Source: Stutzerimonas kunmingensis (lineage in GTDB: Bacteria > Pseudomonadota > Gammaproteobacteria > Pseudomonadales > Pseudomonadaceae). From it: DNA of 64,000 nucleotides. The notes beneath the pieces were generated by a model, which was given only the letters and a program-made list of their open reading frames with translations, made no database searches and was not told the origin of the DNA. Positions 9,559 to 21,172 of the stretch are shown here, piece after piece. Each line of letters starts with the position of its first letter. Within the stretch, counting starts at the first letter, position 1. A program made the translations under genes and the position numbers. Location: the NCBI RefSeq assembly GCF_014764705.1, contig NZ_JACXXG010000001.1, forward strand, positions 124,001 through 188,000, written 5' to 3'.

Positions 9559-10214
9559 TGACCCTCGAAGTGGGCGTGCGTGAGCTCGGCCAGATCGAGT
9601 ACCGGACTGCCTGGCAGGCCATGCAGCACTTCACCAACACGCGCGATGCAGACAGTGGCGACGAAATCTGGCTGCTGCAGCACCCGCCCGTATTCACTCA
9701 GGGCCAGGCCGGCAAGGCCGAGCACCTGCTGTTCCCTGGCGAAATTCCGGTAGTGCAGGTGGATCGAGGCGGTCAGGTGACCTATCACGGGCCCGGCCAA
9801 CTGGTTGGTTATCTGTTGCTCGATGTGCGCCGACTCGGTATCGGTGTGCGCGAGCTGGTGAGTCGTATCGAGCAGAGCCTGATCGATCTGCTCGCCAGCT
9901 ATGGCATCGAGGCGGCTGCCAAAGCGGATGCGCCAGGCGTTTACGTCAACGGTGCGAAGATCGCGTCTCTGGGCCTGCGCATTCGCAATGGCCGTTCCTT
10001 CCACGGCCTGGCGCTGAACGTGGACATGGATCTCGAACCTTTCCGGCGCATTAACCCCTGCGGTTATGCAGGGTTGCCCATGACCCAGTTGCGTGACCTG
10101 ATCGGGCCGATCGACATCTCTGAAGTGGCCGATCGACTGCGTGATCACCTGGTCCGGCAGCTCGGATACGCGCAACAGAAGACCCTCGCGGGCGGAATCG
10201 AAGCTTATGAGTAG
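9558..10214 (+). CDS. lipB: Lipoyl(octanoyl) transferase
   Basis: Moves the octanoyl group from octanoyl-ACP onto lipoyl domains of 2-oxoacid dehydrogenases and the glycine cleavage H protein. The signature [20 protein letters not shown] lies near residues 70-90. The catalytic lysine is in [10 protein letters not shown] and the cysteine in [14 protein letters not shown]. The ATG at 9558, overlapping the ybeD stop as TGATG, is preferred over the GTG one codon upstream. The product then has 218 residues. lipA, the next enzyme of the pathway, starts eight bases before its stop. Confidence 0.95.
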   Translation: MTLEVGVRELGQIEYRTAWQAMQHFTNTRDADSGDEIWLLQHPPVFTQGQAGKAEHLLFPGEIPVVQVDRGGQVTYHGPGQLVGYLLLDVRRLGIGVRELVSRIEQSLIDLLASYGIEAAAKADAPGVYVNGAKIASLGLRIRNGRSFHGLALNVDMDLEPFRRINPCGYAGLPMTQLRDLIGPIDISEVADRLRDHLVRQLGYAQQKTLAGGIEAYE

Positions 10215-11184
10215 TGTAGAAACGGCAGGCAAGCGCCCGGCCAAGGTAGAGGCAGGCGTCAAACTGCGTGGTGCCGAGAAGGTTGCGCGGATTCCGGTGA
10301 AGATCATCCCCACCGATGAGCTGCCGAAGAAGCCGGACTGGATTCGCGTGCGCATTCCGGTTTCCCCGGAGGTCGACCAGATCAAGCAGACCCTGCGCAA
10401 GCACAAACTGCACAGCGTCTGCGAGGAAGCCTCCTGCCCCAATTTGGGCGAGTGCTTCTCCAGCGGAACCGCGACCTTCATGATCATGGGCGACATCTGC
10501 ACCCGTCGCTGCCCGTTCTGCGACGTCGGCCACGGCCGGCCGAATGCGCTGGACCCGGATGAGCCGAAGAACCTGGCCCAGGCCATCGCCGACATGCGCC
10601 TGAAGTACGTGGTCATCACCTCGGTGGATCGCGACGATCTGCGCGACGGTGGCGCCCAGCACTTTGCCGATTGCCTGCGCGAGATTCGCAAGCTGTCGCC
10701 GTCGATCCAGCTGGAAACCCTGGTGCCCGACTACCGTGGGCGCATGGATATCGCTTTGGATATCACTGCCAGCGAGCCGCCGGATGTGTTCAACCACAAT
10801 CTGGAGACCGTACCGCGGCTATACAAGTCGTCGCGGCCGGGCTCGGATTTCGAGTGGTCACTGGATCTTCTGGAGAAGTTCAAGCAGCGCGTGCCGGGCG
10901 TGCCGACCAAGTCGGGACTGATGCTCGGCCTCGGCGAGACCGACGAGGAAGTCATCGAGGTCATGCACCGCATGCGCGAGCACGATATCGACATGCTGAC
11001 CCTGGGTCAGTACCTGCAGCCTTCACGTAACCACCTCCCGGTGCAGCGCTTCGTTCATCCCGACACCTTCGCCTGGTTTGCCGAAGAGGGGATGAAGATG
11101 GGCTTCAAGAACATCGCCTCAGGCCCGCTGGTGCGCTCGTCGTACCATGCCGATCAGCAGGCGCACGGATCCAAGAAAGACTGA
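10207..11184 (+). CDS. lipA: Lipoyl synthase
   Basis: Radical-SAM enzyme that inserts two sulphurs into octanoyl chains to make lipoate. The radical-SAM cluster motif [10 protein letters not shown] and the auxiliary cluster motif [13 protein letters not shown] are both visible, as is the C-terminal LVRSSYHAD serine ligand region. The ATG at 10207 gives 325 residues and the family N-terminus ([13 protein letters not shown]); longer in-frame extensions run through lipB and lack homology. A strong intrinsic terminator follows 29 bases after the stop and closes the lip operon. Confidence 0.96.
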   Translation: MSSVETAGKRPAKVEAGVKLRGAEKVARIPVKIIPTDELPKKPDWIRVRIPVSPEVDQIKQTLRKHKLHSVCEEASCPNLGECFSSGTATFMIMGDICTRRCPFCDVGHGRPNALDPDEPKNLAQAIADMRLKYVVITSVDRDDLRDGGAQHFADCLREIRKLSPSIQLETLVPDYRGRMDIALDITASEPPDVFNHNLETVPRLYKSSRPGSDFEWSLDLLEKFKQRVPGVPTKSGLMLGLGETDEEVIEVMHRMREHDIDMLTLGQYLQPSRNHLPVQRFVHPDTFAWFAEEGMKMGFKNIASGPLVRSSYHADQQAHGSKKD

Positions 11185-11213
11185 AACCGTAAAGTTGTTG
11201 CGGCTCTTGAAGA

Positions 11214-11250
11214 CCGCGCAGACAGTCCAGGCTGTCTGCGCGGTTTTTTC
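11214..11250 (+). terminator. Rho-independent terminator after lipA
   Basis: A perfect 12-bp stem (CCGCGCAGACAG at 11214-11225 pairing with 11232-11243, 6-base loop) is followed directly by six T. It would end the proA-lipA transcription region. Confidence 0.93.
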
Positions 11251-11396
11251 TTTTCCGTTCGCCATGCGCCTTGCGATAGCGCATGGCGCGGGAACTGCCA
11301 AGCGGTTGGCAAGAAAATTGCGGCATTACGCCGCATTAGACTTTGGTCTATAGTGGCGTTCGTTTACACCATGAGGCCAACCGAGGGCCACTGCAG

Positions 11397-11741
11397 ATGA
11401 ACGAACCCCAATTGAAGGACTTGCTTGACGATCTGGATGCCGCGAAGGTCGAGTGCGACGCGATGAGCCGCTTGGTGGTGACGCGGCTGGCCAAGCAGGA
11501 CATTCCATACCGAGCGATGTTGGGGCAGGTCGAACTGGACGGTAAGGTGGTTTCACCGCACTTCTGGGTCGAGACCGACGGCTGCGTGATCGACTACCGC
11601 GCACGCCAGCGCCTTGGTGGTGATCAGCGCGTGCCACATGGCGTGGTCGCGCGCGAGGCAGTTAAGGCCCACTATCAAGGCCAGCAGGTAATCATTGACC
11701 CGCTGCCGGACTACCTCTACGAAGTAGCCATCAAACACTGA
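11397..11741 (+). CDS. Uncharacterised 114-residue protein
   Basis: I do not recognise this family. The ATG at 11397 gives 114 residues. The N-terminal third is acidic and helical (QLKDLLDDLDAAKVE). The middle has HFWVETDGCVIDYRARQRLG, whose H-x-W and I-D-Y-R spacing looks like a small conserved domain. The C-terminus reads VIIDPLPDYLYEVAIKH. There is no signal peptide or membrane segment. It is insulated by a terminator on each side, so it is probably monocistronic. An upstream in-frame TTG at 11343 would add 18 unlikely residues. Confidence 0.7.
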   Translation: MNEPQLKDLLDDLDAAKVECDAMSRLVVTRLAKQDIPYRAMLGQVELDGKVVSPHFWVETDGCVIDYRARQRLGGDQRVPHGVVAREAVKAHYQGQQVIIDPLPDYLYEVAIKH

Positions 11742-11756
11742 CCTTGTTGCAGGGAT

Positions 11757-11792
11757 AAAAAAAAGCCCCGGCAGTCTGCCGGGGCTTTTGTG
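11757..11792. terminator. Bidirectional intrinsic terminator
   Basis: AAAAGCCCCGGCA (11761-11773) pairs perfectly with TGCCGGGGCTTTT (11777-11789) around a 3-base loop. A-rich sequence on the left and T-rich sequence on the right allow termination of both the 114-residue gene (+) and the lytic transglycosylase gene (-). Confidence 0.9.
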
Positions 11793-11814
11793 TTTGGCGC
11801 CAAGCCCAACGCGA

Positions 11815-13110
11815 TCAGTTGTGGGCGCGCAGTCGCCCGAGCAGCTCCTGAGTGGGATGGCCATCGGCCGGCCAACCCAGGCGTTGCTGGAAGCCGCGGA
11901 TAGCCTTGCGGGTATTGGCGCCGATGATGCCGTCCGGGGTGCCCGGGTCGAAGCCCTGAGCGACGAGACGTTCCTGCAGTTCAAGGCGCTCGGAGCGGCT
12001 GAGTGGCTGTTCGCCGCGTGGCCAGCTGCCCGCGACCTCGCCTTTGCCCTGAAAATTCTCTGCCAGCAGGCCGATCGCCAGGGCATATGCCGAGGAGTTG
12101 TTGTAGCGCAGGATGGCGCGGAAATTGTCCATGATGAGGAATGCCGGGCCACGATGGCCGGCAGGCAGCAGCAGGCTGGCGCCGGCGTCTTCCTGGTCGC
12201 CGGGCAGGTTGCGCAGGCCGAGGCTGCGCCATTCGGCCAGCGGCTTGCGAATCTCGGTGTCGGCCAAGGCGTAGTCGAACCCTTCGGGTAGCTCTACCTC
12301 GAAGCCCCAGGCCTTACCCAGTTTCCAGCCGGATGCCTGAAGGTAATGCGCGGCGGAGGCAAGGGCGTCGGCCGAGCTGTTCCAGATATCGCGCTTGCCG
12401 TCGCCATCGAAATCCACGGCATGGGTGTTGTAGGTGGTCGGAATGAACTGCGTCTGCCCCATGGCACCAGCCCAGGAGCCGCGCATGCGCTGTGGCGCGA
12501 CGTCGCCGTGCTGGAGGATTTCAAGCGCTGCAATCAGCTGACTCTTGGCGAATGCCGGACGGCGACCCTCGTGGGCGAGGGTCGCAAGGGAACGAATCAC
12601 CGATTTGTCGCCCATGATCTGGCCGAAGCTGCTTTCCAGTCCCCAGACGGCAACCAGGGTTTCGCGATCGACGCCGTAGCGGGCCTCGATCTGATCCAGT
12701 GTGGTGGCGTGCTCGCTAAGCAAGCGGCGGCCGCTGCGCACGCGCTGTGGCGAAATGGCGCCTTCCAGGTACTGCCAGACGGGCCGGGTGAACTCGGGCT
12801 GGCTACGGTCCGCTTCGATCACCGCTGGATCGGGCTGGACGCCGGCGAAGGCCTGGTCGAAGGTCGCGGCGGAGATACCGGCCGCAAGGGCTTCAGCGCG
12901 GAACTGCTCGCGCCACTGGCTGAAGCTCAGGTGAGTGGCTTCCGAACGGACATCGGCGATGGTGGCGTCGCTAGGCTGGCTGGCGGCGGGGACGTTGCTG
13001 ACCAGAGTGGACTGCGCGAGGGGTTCGGCTGCACAGGCAACGACCAGGCTCATCGCCGAAGCGGCAACCAGGGTACGTAGCAGCAGAACGGGAACGAAGG
13101 TGTGATACAT
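11815..13110 (-). CDS. MltB-family lytic murein transglycosylase with C-terminal peptidoglycan-binding domain
   Basis: A second MltB-type lytic transglycosylase in the window, probably equivalent to P. aeruginosa SltB3/PA3992 by position between lipA and holA. With ATG 13110 the product is 431 residues. A signal peptide ends in a lipobox-like VVAC, so it may be a lipoprotein. The catalytic glutamate lies in LVAVWGLESSFGQIMG, followed by GAMGQTQFIPTTYNTHAVDF and DGDGKRDIWN. A PG_binding_1 domain (about residues 365-430, QERLVAQGFDPGTPDG onward) distinguishes it from the gene at 5996. A longer start at 13152 is possible but adds residues before the signal peptide. Confidence 0.92.
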   Translation of the reverse strand: MYHTFVPVLLLRTLVAASAMSLVVACAAEPLAQSTLVSNVPAASQPSDATIADVRSEATHLSFSQWREQFRAEALAAGISAATFDQAFAGVQPDPAVIEADRSQPEFTRPVWQYLEGAISPQRVRSGRRLLSEHATTLDQIEARYGVDRETLVAVWGLESSFGQIMGDKSVIRSLATLAHEGRRPAFAKSQLIAALEILQHGDVAPQRMRGSWAGAMGQTQFIPTTYNTHAVDFDGDGKRDIWNSSADALASAAHYLQASGWKLGKAWGFEVELPEGFDYALADTEIRKPLAEWRSLGLRNLPGDQEDAGASLLLPAGHRGPAFLIMDNFRAILRYNNSSAYALAIGLLAENFQGKGEVAGSWPRGEQPLSRSERLELQERLVAQGFDPGTPDGIIGANTRKAIRGFQQRLGWPADGHPTQELLGRLRAHN

Positions 13111-13172
13111 GCACCGCTCTCGAAACGTGTCGTCGGCCGCAGACATTATCACGCTTTGGCGGTGTTGGGTTT

Positions 13173-13331
13173 TCAGGCTGCCAGAAGGACCGAAGCCTCC
13201 CAGTTGGTGGACTGGGAGGCTTCGCGGCGGTAGCTGCCTTTGCCTTTTTTCGGCGTTTCCTGGCGGAGGCGGAACAGGGGTTGCGCAACCAGGTGCTTGG
13301 CCTTGTTCGGCCGTTTCTTGCGTGTGCTCAT
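13173..13331 (-). CDS. arfA: Alternative ribosome-rescue factor ArfA
   Basis: 52-residue basic protein. The motif pair PLFRLRQETPKKGKGSYRR (about residues 18-36) and NWEAS near the C-terminus matches E. coli ArfA (PLFRQRV, KKGKGSY, NWEAS). ArfA enters the empty A site of ribosomes stalled on non-stop mRNA and recruits RF2, backing up tmRNA. The start is ATG 13331; the reading frame extends further upstream but without homology. The last 17 codons contain a perfect 14-bp inverted repeat, as in E. coli, where arfA mRNA is made non-stop by a hairpin in the same place. It lies between a lytic transglycosylase and holA. Confidence 0.88.
   Translation of the reverse strand: MSTRKKRPNKAKHLVAQPLFRLRQETPKKGKGSYRREASQSTNWEASVLLAA
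13191..13224 (-). promoter_or_regulatory. Hairpin within the arfA coding end
   Basis: The arms 13191-13204 and 13211-13224 are perfectly complementary over 14 bp with a 6-base loop. They cover the codons for EASQSTNWEAS. In E. coli an equivalent coding-region hairpin is cut by RNase III or terminates transcription, giving a non-stop arfA mRNA controlled by tmRNA. Confidence 0.8.
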
Positions 13332-13435
13332 TTCGATTCCCTCAAATGGCCCGCTATCGGGCGAGGGAATCATAGGCCTTGTGCAAAAAATGTCCAGTGC
13401 GCTGCGGCGTGAACTCGCTCTCCGCGATTCGCTCG

Positions 13436-14464
13436 TCAGGTACCGATCCGGCGGCCACTCAGTTGCAGGCAAATGTCCGCCAGACCGATCCAGGGATCCC
13501 CGGCGGCCTGGCCCTTGATCTGCTCGTCGATGCGTTGCGCGTCTCTCAGCAACTGGTTCCAGCCGGCCGCGTCATGCCTTTGCAGTGCTTTGGAAACCAG
13601 CGGGCGACGCTTATCCCACACCGGCGGGCGGGCCTGGCTGAAGGCACGCTCGAGCGGAGTGCCCTGGGCATATTGCTGCGCAATATTGGCCAGCAGGCGC
13701 AGTTCGCGGGCCAGCGCCCAGAGGATCACCGGTGCCTCGACGCCTTCACCGCGCAGGCCCTCCAGCATGTGCAGCGCATGGGCCGCCTGGCCGTGCAGGG
13801 CTGCGTCGATCAGGCCGAATACATCGTAACGGGCGCTATCAGCCACCGCGGCCTGGACGGTTTCCGCGGTGACCTGTCCGGCTTCGGCCAGCAGCTTGAG
13901 CTTTTCTATTTCCTGCGCCGCAGCCAACAGGTTGCCTTCGACCCGGGCGCTGATCAGTTCGACGGCTTCCTGGTCCGCGGACAGGCCCGCCTGGGCCAGC
14001 CTCTGACGTATCCACTGCGGCAGCTGCGCGGCATCCACTGGCCAGATCTGCAGGAACTGCACGTCCTTGCCATCGATCAGCGCCTTGGCCCACTTGGCCT
14101 TCTGGGTGCTGCCGTCGAGCTTGGGCAGACTGACCAGCAGCACGGTGTCCTCGGCGGGGCGGGCCAGATATTCCAGCAGCGCCGCGGCACCCTTGTCACC
14201 GGGCTTGCCGTTGGGGATGCGCAGTTCGAGCAGGCGCTTCTCGGCGAACAGCGAAAGACTCGCACCGGCTTCGATCAACTGGCTCCAGTCGAAGCCGGTC
14301 TCCACGTGAAAGACCTGACGCTCACTGAAGCCCTGCGCTCGGGTCGCTGCGCGGATCGCATCGCAGGCTTCCTGGCACAGCAGGTGCTCGTCGCCACAGA
14401 CGACGTACACGGGCGCCAGCGGGCCTTGCAGATGTTTGCCGAGCTGAGCGGGAGAAAGCTTCAT
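13436..14464 (-). CDS. holA: DNA polymerase III delta subunit
   Basis: Clamp-loader subunit that opens the beta sliding clamp. The N-terminus MKLSPAQLGKHLQGPLAPVY and the segment VYVVCGDEHLLCQEACDAIR are typical of HolA, as is the 342-residue length. The C-terminal half contains the helical collar region (ALARELRLLANIAQQYAQG). It starts 37 bases after the lptE stop, and holA following lptE and leuS is the standard arrangement. Confidence 0.95.
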   Translation of the reverse strand: MKLSPAQLGKHLQGPLAPVYVVCGDEHLLCQEACDAIRAATRAQGFSERQVFHVETGFDWSQLIEAGASLSLFAEKRLLELRIPNGKPGDKGAAALLEYLARPAEDTVLLVSLPKLDGSTQKAKWAKALIDGKDVQFLQIWPVDAAQLPQWIRQRLAQAGLSADQEAVELISARVEGNLLAAAQEIEKLKLLAEAGQVTAETVQAAVADSARYDVFGLIDAALHGQAAHALHMLEGLRGEGVEAPVILWALARELRLLANIAQQYAQGTPLERAFSQARPPVWDKRRPLVSKALQRHDAAGWNQLLRDAQRIDEQIKGQAAGDPWIGLADICLQLSGRRIGT

Positions 14465-14501
14465 GGTGCGAAGACGGGGGCCTTGAGGCCCTCGTTACCT
14501 G

Positions 14502-15107
14502 TTACTGGATGGGCAGCTGGATGGGCGACTGTTGCGGCTGCGCGTCCTGGGCACGACGGGCAGCTTCCATGGCTTCAGCCTCGGCGCGGGCCTTGGCTTC
14601 GGCTTCCTGTTGCAGGCGGTCGAGCTGCGCCGGGGTGATGCGCTGGATACGCAGGGTCAACTGCTGCAGCAGCTCGCGGCGCATTTCCTGGCGCAGCTGA
14701 TCACCTTCCTGGGACGAGCCGATCAGGTTGTTGCTGTCGTGCACGTAGACCTTCTGCACTTCGATGCTGTCCTCGAGCAGCAGCATGTTCTGCGGGCCGC
14801 GGAATTCGTAATCGAGGGTGCTGGTCAGCTCATACTCGGCGCTGCGTGCCGAGCTGGTGTAGCTGGCGGTGCGCTGGCGGGTCTGCTCGCGGGCAAGGTT
14901 CAGGCTGTACTTGGCGCCCGGGTAAACCCGCACGCCATTGCTCTTGAGTAGGTCTTCGAGCTGTTGCACCGTTTCGCCGTAGCTGTTGCGCGCCTGCAGG
15001 TCGATCTCCTTGAGACCGAACTCCACGTCACCGGTGCCGCGCAGCTGGAAGCCACAAGCGCTCAGCAGCAGTGTCAGGCCCAGCACCACCAGATTCCGTT
15101 TGTTCAT
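14502..15107 (-). CDS. lptE: LPS-assembly lipoprotein LptE
   Basis: Outer-membrane lipoprotein that plugs and assembles LptD for lipopolysaccharide export. A signal peptide with lipobox LLSACGFQLRG places the acylated Cys near residue 18; the sequence after it is typical LptE. The 201-residue length is normal for pseudomonads. The C-terminal 50 residues form a charged, Gln/Ala/Glu-rich tail (LQQEAEAKARAEAEAMEA) that looks helical. It lies between leuS and holA. Confidence 0.94.
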   Translation of the reverse strand: MNKRNLVVLGLTLLLSACGFQLRGTGDVEFGLKEIDLQARNSYGETVQQLEDLLKSNGVRVYPGAKYSLNLAREQTRQRTASYTSSARSAEYELTSTLDYEFRGPQNMLLLEDSIEVQKVYVHDSNNLIGSSQEGDQLRQEMRRELLQQLTLRIQRITPAQLDRLQQEAEAKARAEAEAMEAARRAQDAQPQQSPIQLPIQ

Positions 15108-15150
15108 CTTGTTATCCCCTTGCAGGCCCGGCGCATGCGCCGGGGCCGAA

Positions 15151-17904
<2,754 letters not shown>

Positions 17905-18017
17905 CTAGGGAAACCCCATTTGCCGCTGCTCCAGAGCTCCGTCCGTCGTGCGCGGCTTGAGCGCGTCAGGCTGAGCTACGCTTGATCCAGGGGCGGGACG
18001 AATGTGAGGTGAGGTTG

Positions 18018-18470
18018 ATGGACCGAGAGCCACGATCTGAGGACAGTAGTCTTTATGCAAGGGTGTTGCAGCGACTGAGCTCGGCCCTGCAGGAGGCCGA
18101 ACGTGCTACGTCCGCTGATGCGGACGGTGCTGGCGAGCTGGAAGTACGCGGTTTGACGCCGGCGGAATTCGAGCTGATCCGTGCGTATCTGCAGCGTGAT
18201 TCCCAATGGCTCTCGGGCTGGCATGCCGCGGCGGAGGAGCAGGCTCACCTGTCGCGCCAGGCGCTGCGTCCGGCTGTGCGCAGCGGTAGTCGACAACGGC
18301 ACGGCGCGCATGGCCGCCACGCGCCGCTGGCGTTGCAACAGACGCTGAGTTGCGCGCTGTGCAACGCCGAAGTGAGCTGGCCGGAAGGCGCCGGTCCCGC
18401 AGCCTGCCACGTCTGCGGGTCACAGCTGCTGCGCGCCAGGCAGCGTCTGCACACCTATCCGCGGCATTGA
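18018..18470 (+). CDS. Zinc-ribbon protein (YbeL/DUF1451-like)
   Basis: 150-residue cytoplasmic protein next to leuS, the same place as E. coli ybeL. The N-terminal two thirds are helical and charged (SSLYARVLQRLSSALQEAER, then LTPAEFELIRAYLQRD). The C-terminus holds a zinc ribbon with CALCNAE and CHVCGS, 15 or so residues apart. The function of the family is unknown. The ATG at 18018 is chosen; an ATT/ATC upstream region lacks family residues. The 260 bases between leuS and this gene show no other gene and presumably hold divergent promoters. Confidence 0.8.
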   Translation: MDREPRSEDSSLYARVLQRLSSALQEAERATSADADGAGELEVRGLTPAEFELIRAYLQRDSQWLSGWHAAAEEQAHLSRQALRPAVRSGSRQRHGAHGRHAPLALQQTLSCALCNAEVSWPEGAGPAACHVCGSQLLRARQRLHTYPRH

Positions 18471-18530
18471 GCAGTGGCCGACAAATCCGCCGGCTGCGGC
18501 TAGAGTGTCTGCCTTTGCCGCGGAGGTCGG

Positions 18531-19304
18531 ATGCCTATTCGCTATTTCTTCAAGCAGCTGCTTTTGCCGCCGGGCGTGCTGCTACTCCTGCTGTTGCTCG
18601 GATGGTGGCTGCGCCGGCGCGCGCCAAAGCTGGCGGCGCTGTGCTTCGTCACGGGGTTGGTTGGGCTCTGGTTGATGAGCCTGCCGGTCGTCGTCGAATG
18701 GACGGCGCGGCTGGTTGAGCGCGAGCCGGCGCTGGCCGAGGCGCAGTGGATGCAGCTGGATGAAGAGGCCGGCGCCATCGTGGTGCTGGGGGCCGGGCGC
18801 GAGCAGAGTGATCCGGCATGGGGCGGCGATCAGCCCGGCTACATCGCGCTGGAGCGCTTGCGTTATGCGGCGCGGTTAGCCAAGACCAGCGGCCTGCCGA
18901 TTCTCACCAGTGGCGGGCTGCACTACGGCCAGCCACCCAGCGAGGCGATGCTCGGCGCGGAGGTGCTGCAGCGCGACTTTGGCGTCGCCACGCGCTGGCT
19001 CGAGGAGCGTAGCCGGACGACCTGGGAGAACGCGGTTTTCAGCGCCGAGATGCTGCGTGCGGCGGGCATCGAGCGGGTGGTGCTGGTGACATCCGCCTCG
19101 CACATGCCGCGCTCGCGCTGGTGCTTCGAGCAGAACGGGATCGAGGTGATCGCTGCGCCGGTGGGCTTCATGGGCGTGCCCAATGGTCGGCCGTTGAATG
19201 GCTGGTTGCCGGAGGCCAAGGCCTTCTGGCAGAACGGCATGTTGCTCAACGAGGTCGCTGGTATGGCGGTTTACCCGCTTGTGTACCGCTCCGCGAACGA
19301 CTGA
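18531..19304 (+). CDS. YdcF/ElyC-like DUF218 membrane protein
   Basis: 257 residues with two N-terminal membrane segments (about 8-28 and 37-57) followed by a periplasmic DUF218 domain. Domain motifs are AIVVLGAGRE, ILTSGGLHYGQPPSEA, ERSRTTWENAVFSAEML and LVTSASHMPRSRWCFE. The related E. coli ElyC affects envelope and lipid-carrier metabolism, but the biochemical activity here is not known. A good ribosome-binding site (GGAGGT) precedes the ATG. It is probably co-transcribed with the zinc-ribbon gene 60 bases upstream. Confidence 0.85.
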   Translation: MPIRYFFKQLLLPPGVLLLLLLLGWWLRRRAPKLAALCFVTGLVGLWLMSLPVVVEWTARLVEREPALAEAQWMQLDEEAGAIVVLGAGREQSDPAWGGDQPGYIALERLRYAARLAKTSGLPILTSGGLHYGQPPSEAMLGAEVLQRDFGVATRWLEERSRTTWENAVFSAEMLRAAGIERVVLVTSASHMPRSRWCFEQNGIEVIAAPVGFMGVPNGRPLNGWLPEAKAFWQNGMLLNEVAGMAVYPLVYRSAND

Positions 19305-19394
19305 GTCGAACGCATTAACCTGAGTGTACGGTCGTGGGGTGAGCTTCTGCCCGCAACTCGCCATTTGCGGTCAAGGTCGCCCCCACGTTGGTGG

Positions 19395-19420
19395 CTGTAG
19401 GAGCGGCCTTGGCCGCGAGC
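19395..19420 (+). repeat. REP-like palindromic element
   Basis: The segment GTAGGAGCGGCCTTGGCCGC with its flanks matches the well-known Pseudomonas REP pattern, an imperfect GCGGCC-TT-GGCCGC palindrome next to GTAGGAGC. It lies in the 245-base gap between the convergent DUF218 gene and lnt; the rest of the gap shows no gene. Confidence 0.7.
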
Positions 19421-19549
19421 AAAGCCAGCTCGGAGCTGGACCTTTCAAGAGCGGCGCAGCGCTCGGCATAACCGCCTGGCTTGCGATGAAGCCCTCTCAG
19501 CGGCAGTCAAAAGACCCGTTCAGGTCCCAGCAGCTTCGCATAGTTGAGG

Positions 19550-21055
19550 CTATGCCTTGCGCCTGATCAGCGCCCAACCGAGCAGCAGCATGCATACCGC
19601 GATCAGCGGCCAGGAGCGCCAGCGCAGATACGGCGTCAGCCCCTGCATCGGGGTGACGTCGCCATACAGCACGGCCTGTTCGAACTGCGGAATCTGCTCG
19701 GTGATCTGCCCGTAGGGGTCGATCAGCACGGTGATGCCGTTGTTCGTCGCGCGGATCATCCAGCGGCCGGCTTCCAGAGCGCGCATCTGCGCCATCTGCA
19801 GGTGTTGCAGCGGACCGATGGAGCGGCCGAACCAGGCATCGTTGCTCACCGTCAGCAGCAGATCGCTCTGCGCCGCGAGCCCTGCGGCGAACTCCGGGTA
19901 GACCACCTCGTAGCAGATGTATGGCGCGATCTGCAGGCCCTTCGCCTGCAACAGTGGTTGGCCGGATTCGCCGCGGGCGAAGTCGGACATCGGCAGGTCG
20001 AAGAAGGCGATCAGGCCGCGCAGCAGATCCTGAAGCGGTACGTACTCGCCGAACGGCACCAGTTTCTGCTTGAGGTAGGTGCCGGCACCGTCACCGGTGC
20101 TGGTCAGCCCGTTGTAATAGCGCAGCTCGCCAGCCGCATTGGGCTGGCGTACCGGTACGCCGGTGATGAGTGCCGATTCGCGCTGGTTGGCGAAGCCGGC
20201 CATCATCGTCAGGTAGCCCTCGGCATGCTCCTTGAGGATCGGTACCGCGGTTTCCGGCCAGACGATCAGGTCTGCCGGGCGACTACCGAAGGTCATGTCG
20301 CGATACAGCAGCAGCTGCATCTCGAGCTTCTTCGGGTCCCACTTCATGCTTTGTGCGACGTTGCCCTGCACTGCGGCAACGGTCAGCGGTTCGCCCTTGC
20401 TGGTCGTCCAGGCATGGTCCTCGAGTGCCAGGCCTGCCAGCCAGGGGGAAAGCAGCAGCACGACGGCGGCAAGGCGTGCTTTGTCGGCAAGCAGTCGCGG
20501 GATCGCCGCGAGCAGGGTGGCGCTCAGTGCGACGGCAAAGCTCAGCAGCCAGACCCCGCCGAGCGGAGCCAGTCCGGCCAGCGGACCATCCAGCTGGCTG
20601 TAGCCAATGTACAGCCAGGGAAAGCCGGTGAGAATCCAGCCACGCAGCGCATCCAGCGCCAGCCAGAGTGCGGCGAAGGCCAGCGCGTCGCCAAGTGCGG
20701 AATGGCGATTGCGCAGCAAGCGCACCCAGAGCCAGCCGAGCAGGGCGAAGAACAGCGCCAGGCCGGCGACGAAGCCGAGAGTGAGCAATCCGGCCAGCGC
20801 CGGCGAGGCCGCGCCGAAGTCATGGATGCTGACGTAGACCCAGCTGACCCCCGAGGCGAATAGCCCAAAGCCGTAGCACCAGCCGCGCTGCGCCGCCTGC
20901 TTCGCTGCGGTTTCGCGCAGGCCAAGGTACAGCAGCGCCACCGAGAGCAGCGCCAGCGGCCAGATGTCGAAAGGCGCCAGCGACAGCGTGGTCAGTGTGC
21001 CGGCGACCAGTGCCAGCAGGTTGCCCGGCCATCCGGTACGGGTGATCCAGTGCAT
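19550..21055 (-). CDS. lnt: Apolipoprotein N-acyltransferase
   Basis: Inner-membrane enzyme that adds the third acyl chain to lipoproteins. The 501-residue product (start MHWITRTG, ATG 21055) has an N-terminal group of about six membrane segments, a periplasmic nitrilase domain and one C-terminal membrane segment. The Glu-Lys-Cys triad is present in VWPETAVPIL, KQKLVPFGEYVPL and ICYEVVYPEF. It ends the miaB-phoH-ybeY-corC-lnt group, the same order as in E. coli; 117 bases separate it from corC. Confidence 0.96.
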   Translation of the reverse strand: MHWITRTGWPGNLLALVAGTLTTLSLAPFDIWPLALLSVALLYLGLRETAAKQAAQRGWCYGFGLFASGVSWVYVSIHDFGAASPALAGLLTLGFVAGLALFFALLGWLWVRLLRNRHSALGDALAFAALWLALDALRGWILTGFPWLYIGYSQLDGPLAGLAPLGGVWLLSFAVALSATLLAAIPRLLADKARLAAVVLLLSPWLAGLALEDHAWTTSKGEPLTVAAVQGNVAQSMKWDPKKLEMQLLLYRDMTFGSRPADLIVWPETAVPILKEHAEGYLTMMAGFANQRESALITGVPVRQPNAAGELRYYNGLTSTGDGAGTYLKQKLVPFGEYVPLQDLLRGLIAFFDLPMSDFARGESGQPLLQAKGLQIAPYICYEVVYPEFAAGLAAQSDLLLTVSNDAWFGRSIGPLQHLQMAQMRALEAGRWMIRATNNGITVLIDPYGQITEQIPQFEQAVLYGDVTPMQGLTPYLRWRSWPLIAVCMLLLGWALIRRKA

Positions 21056-21172
21056 GGAAGTTCCTTGCGCAGCGGTGCGGGGAGGGAGGCTAAGGGCGAT
21101 GAAGTTGGCCGGCAAGCAGCTGGCGGACGAGCGTCCGCGCAGGGTCGGCTGCGCGGAACGGCTCGTGCCGGC

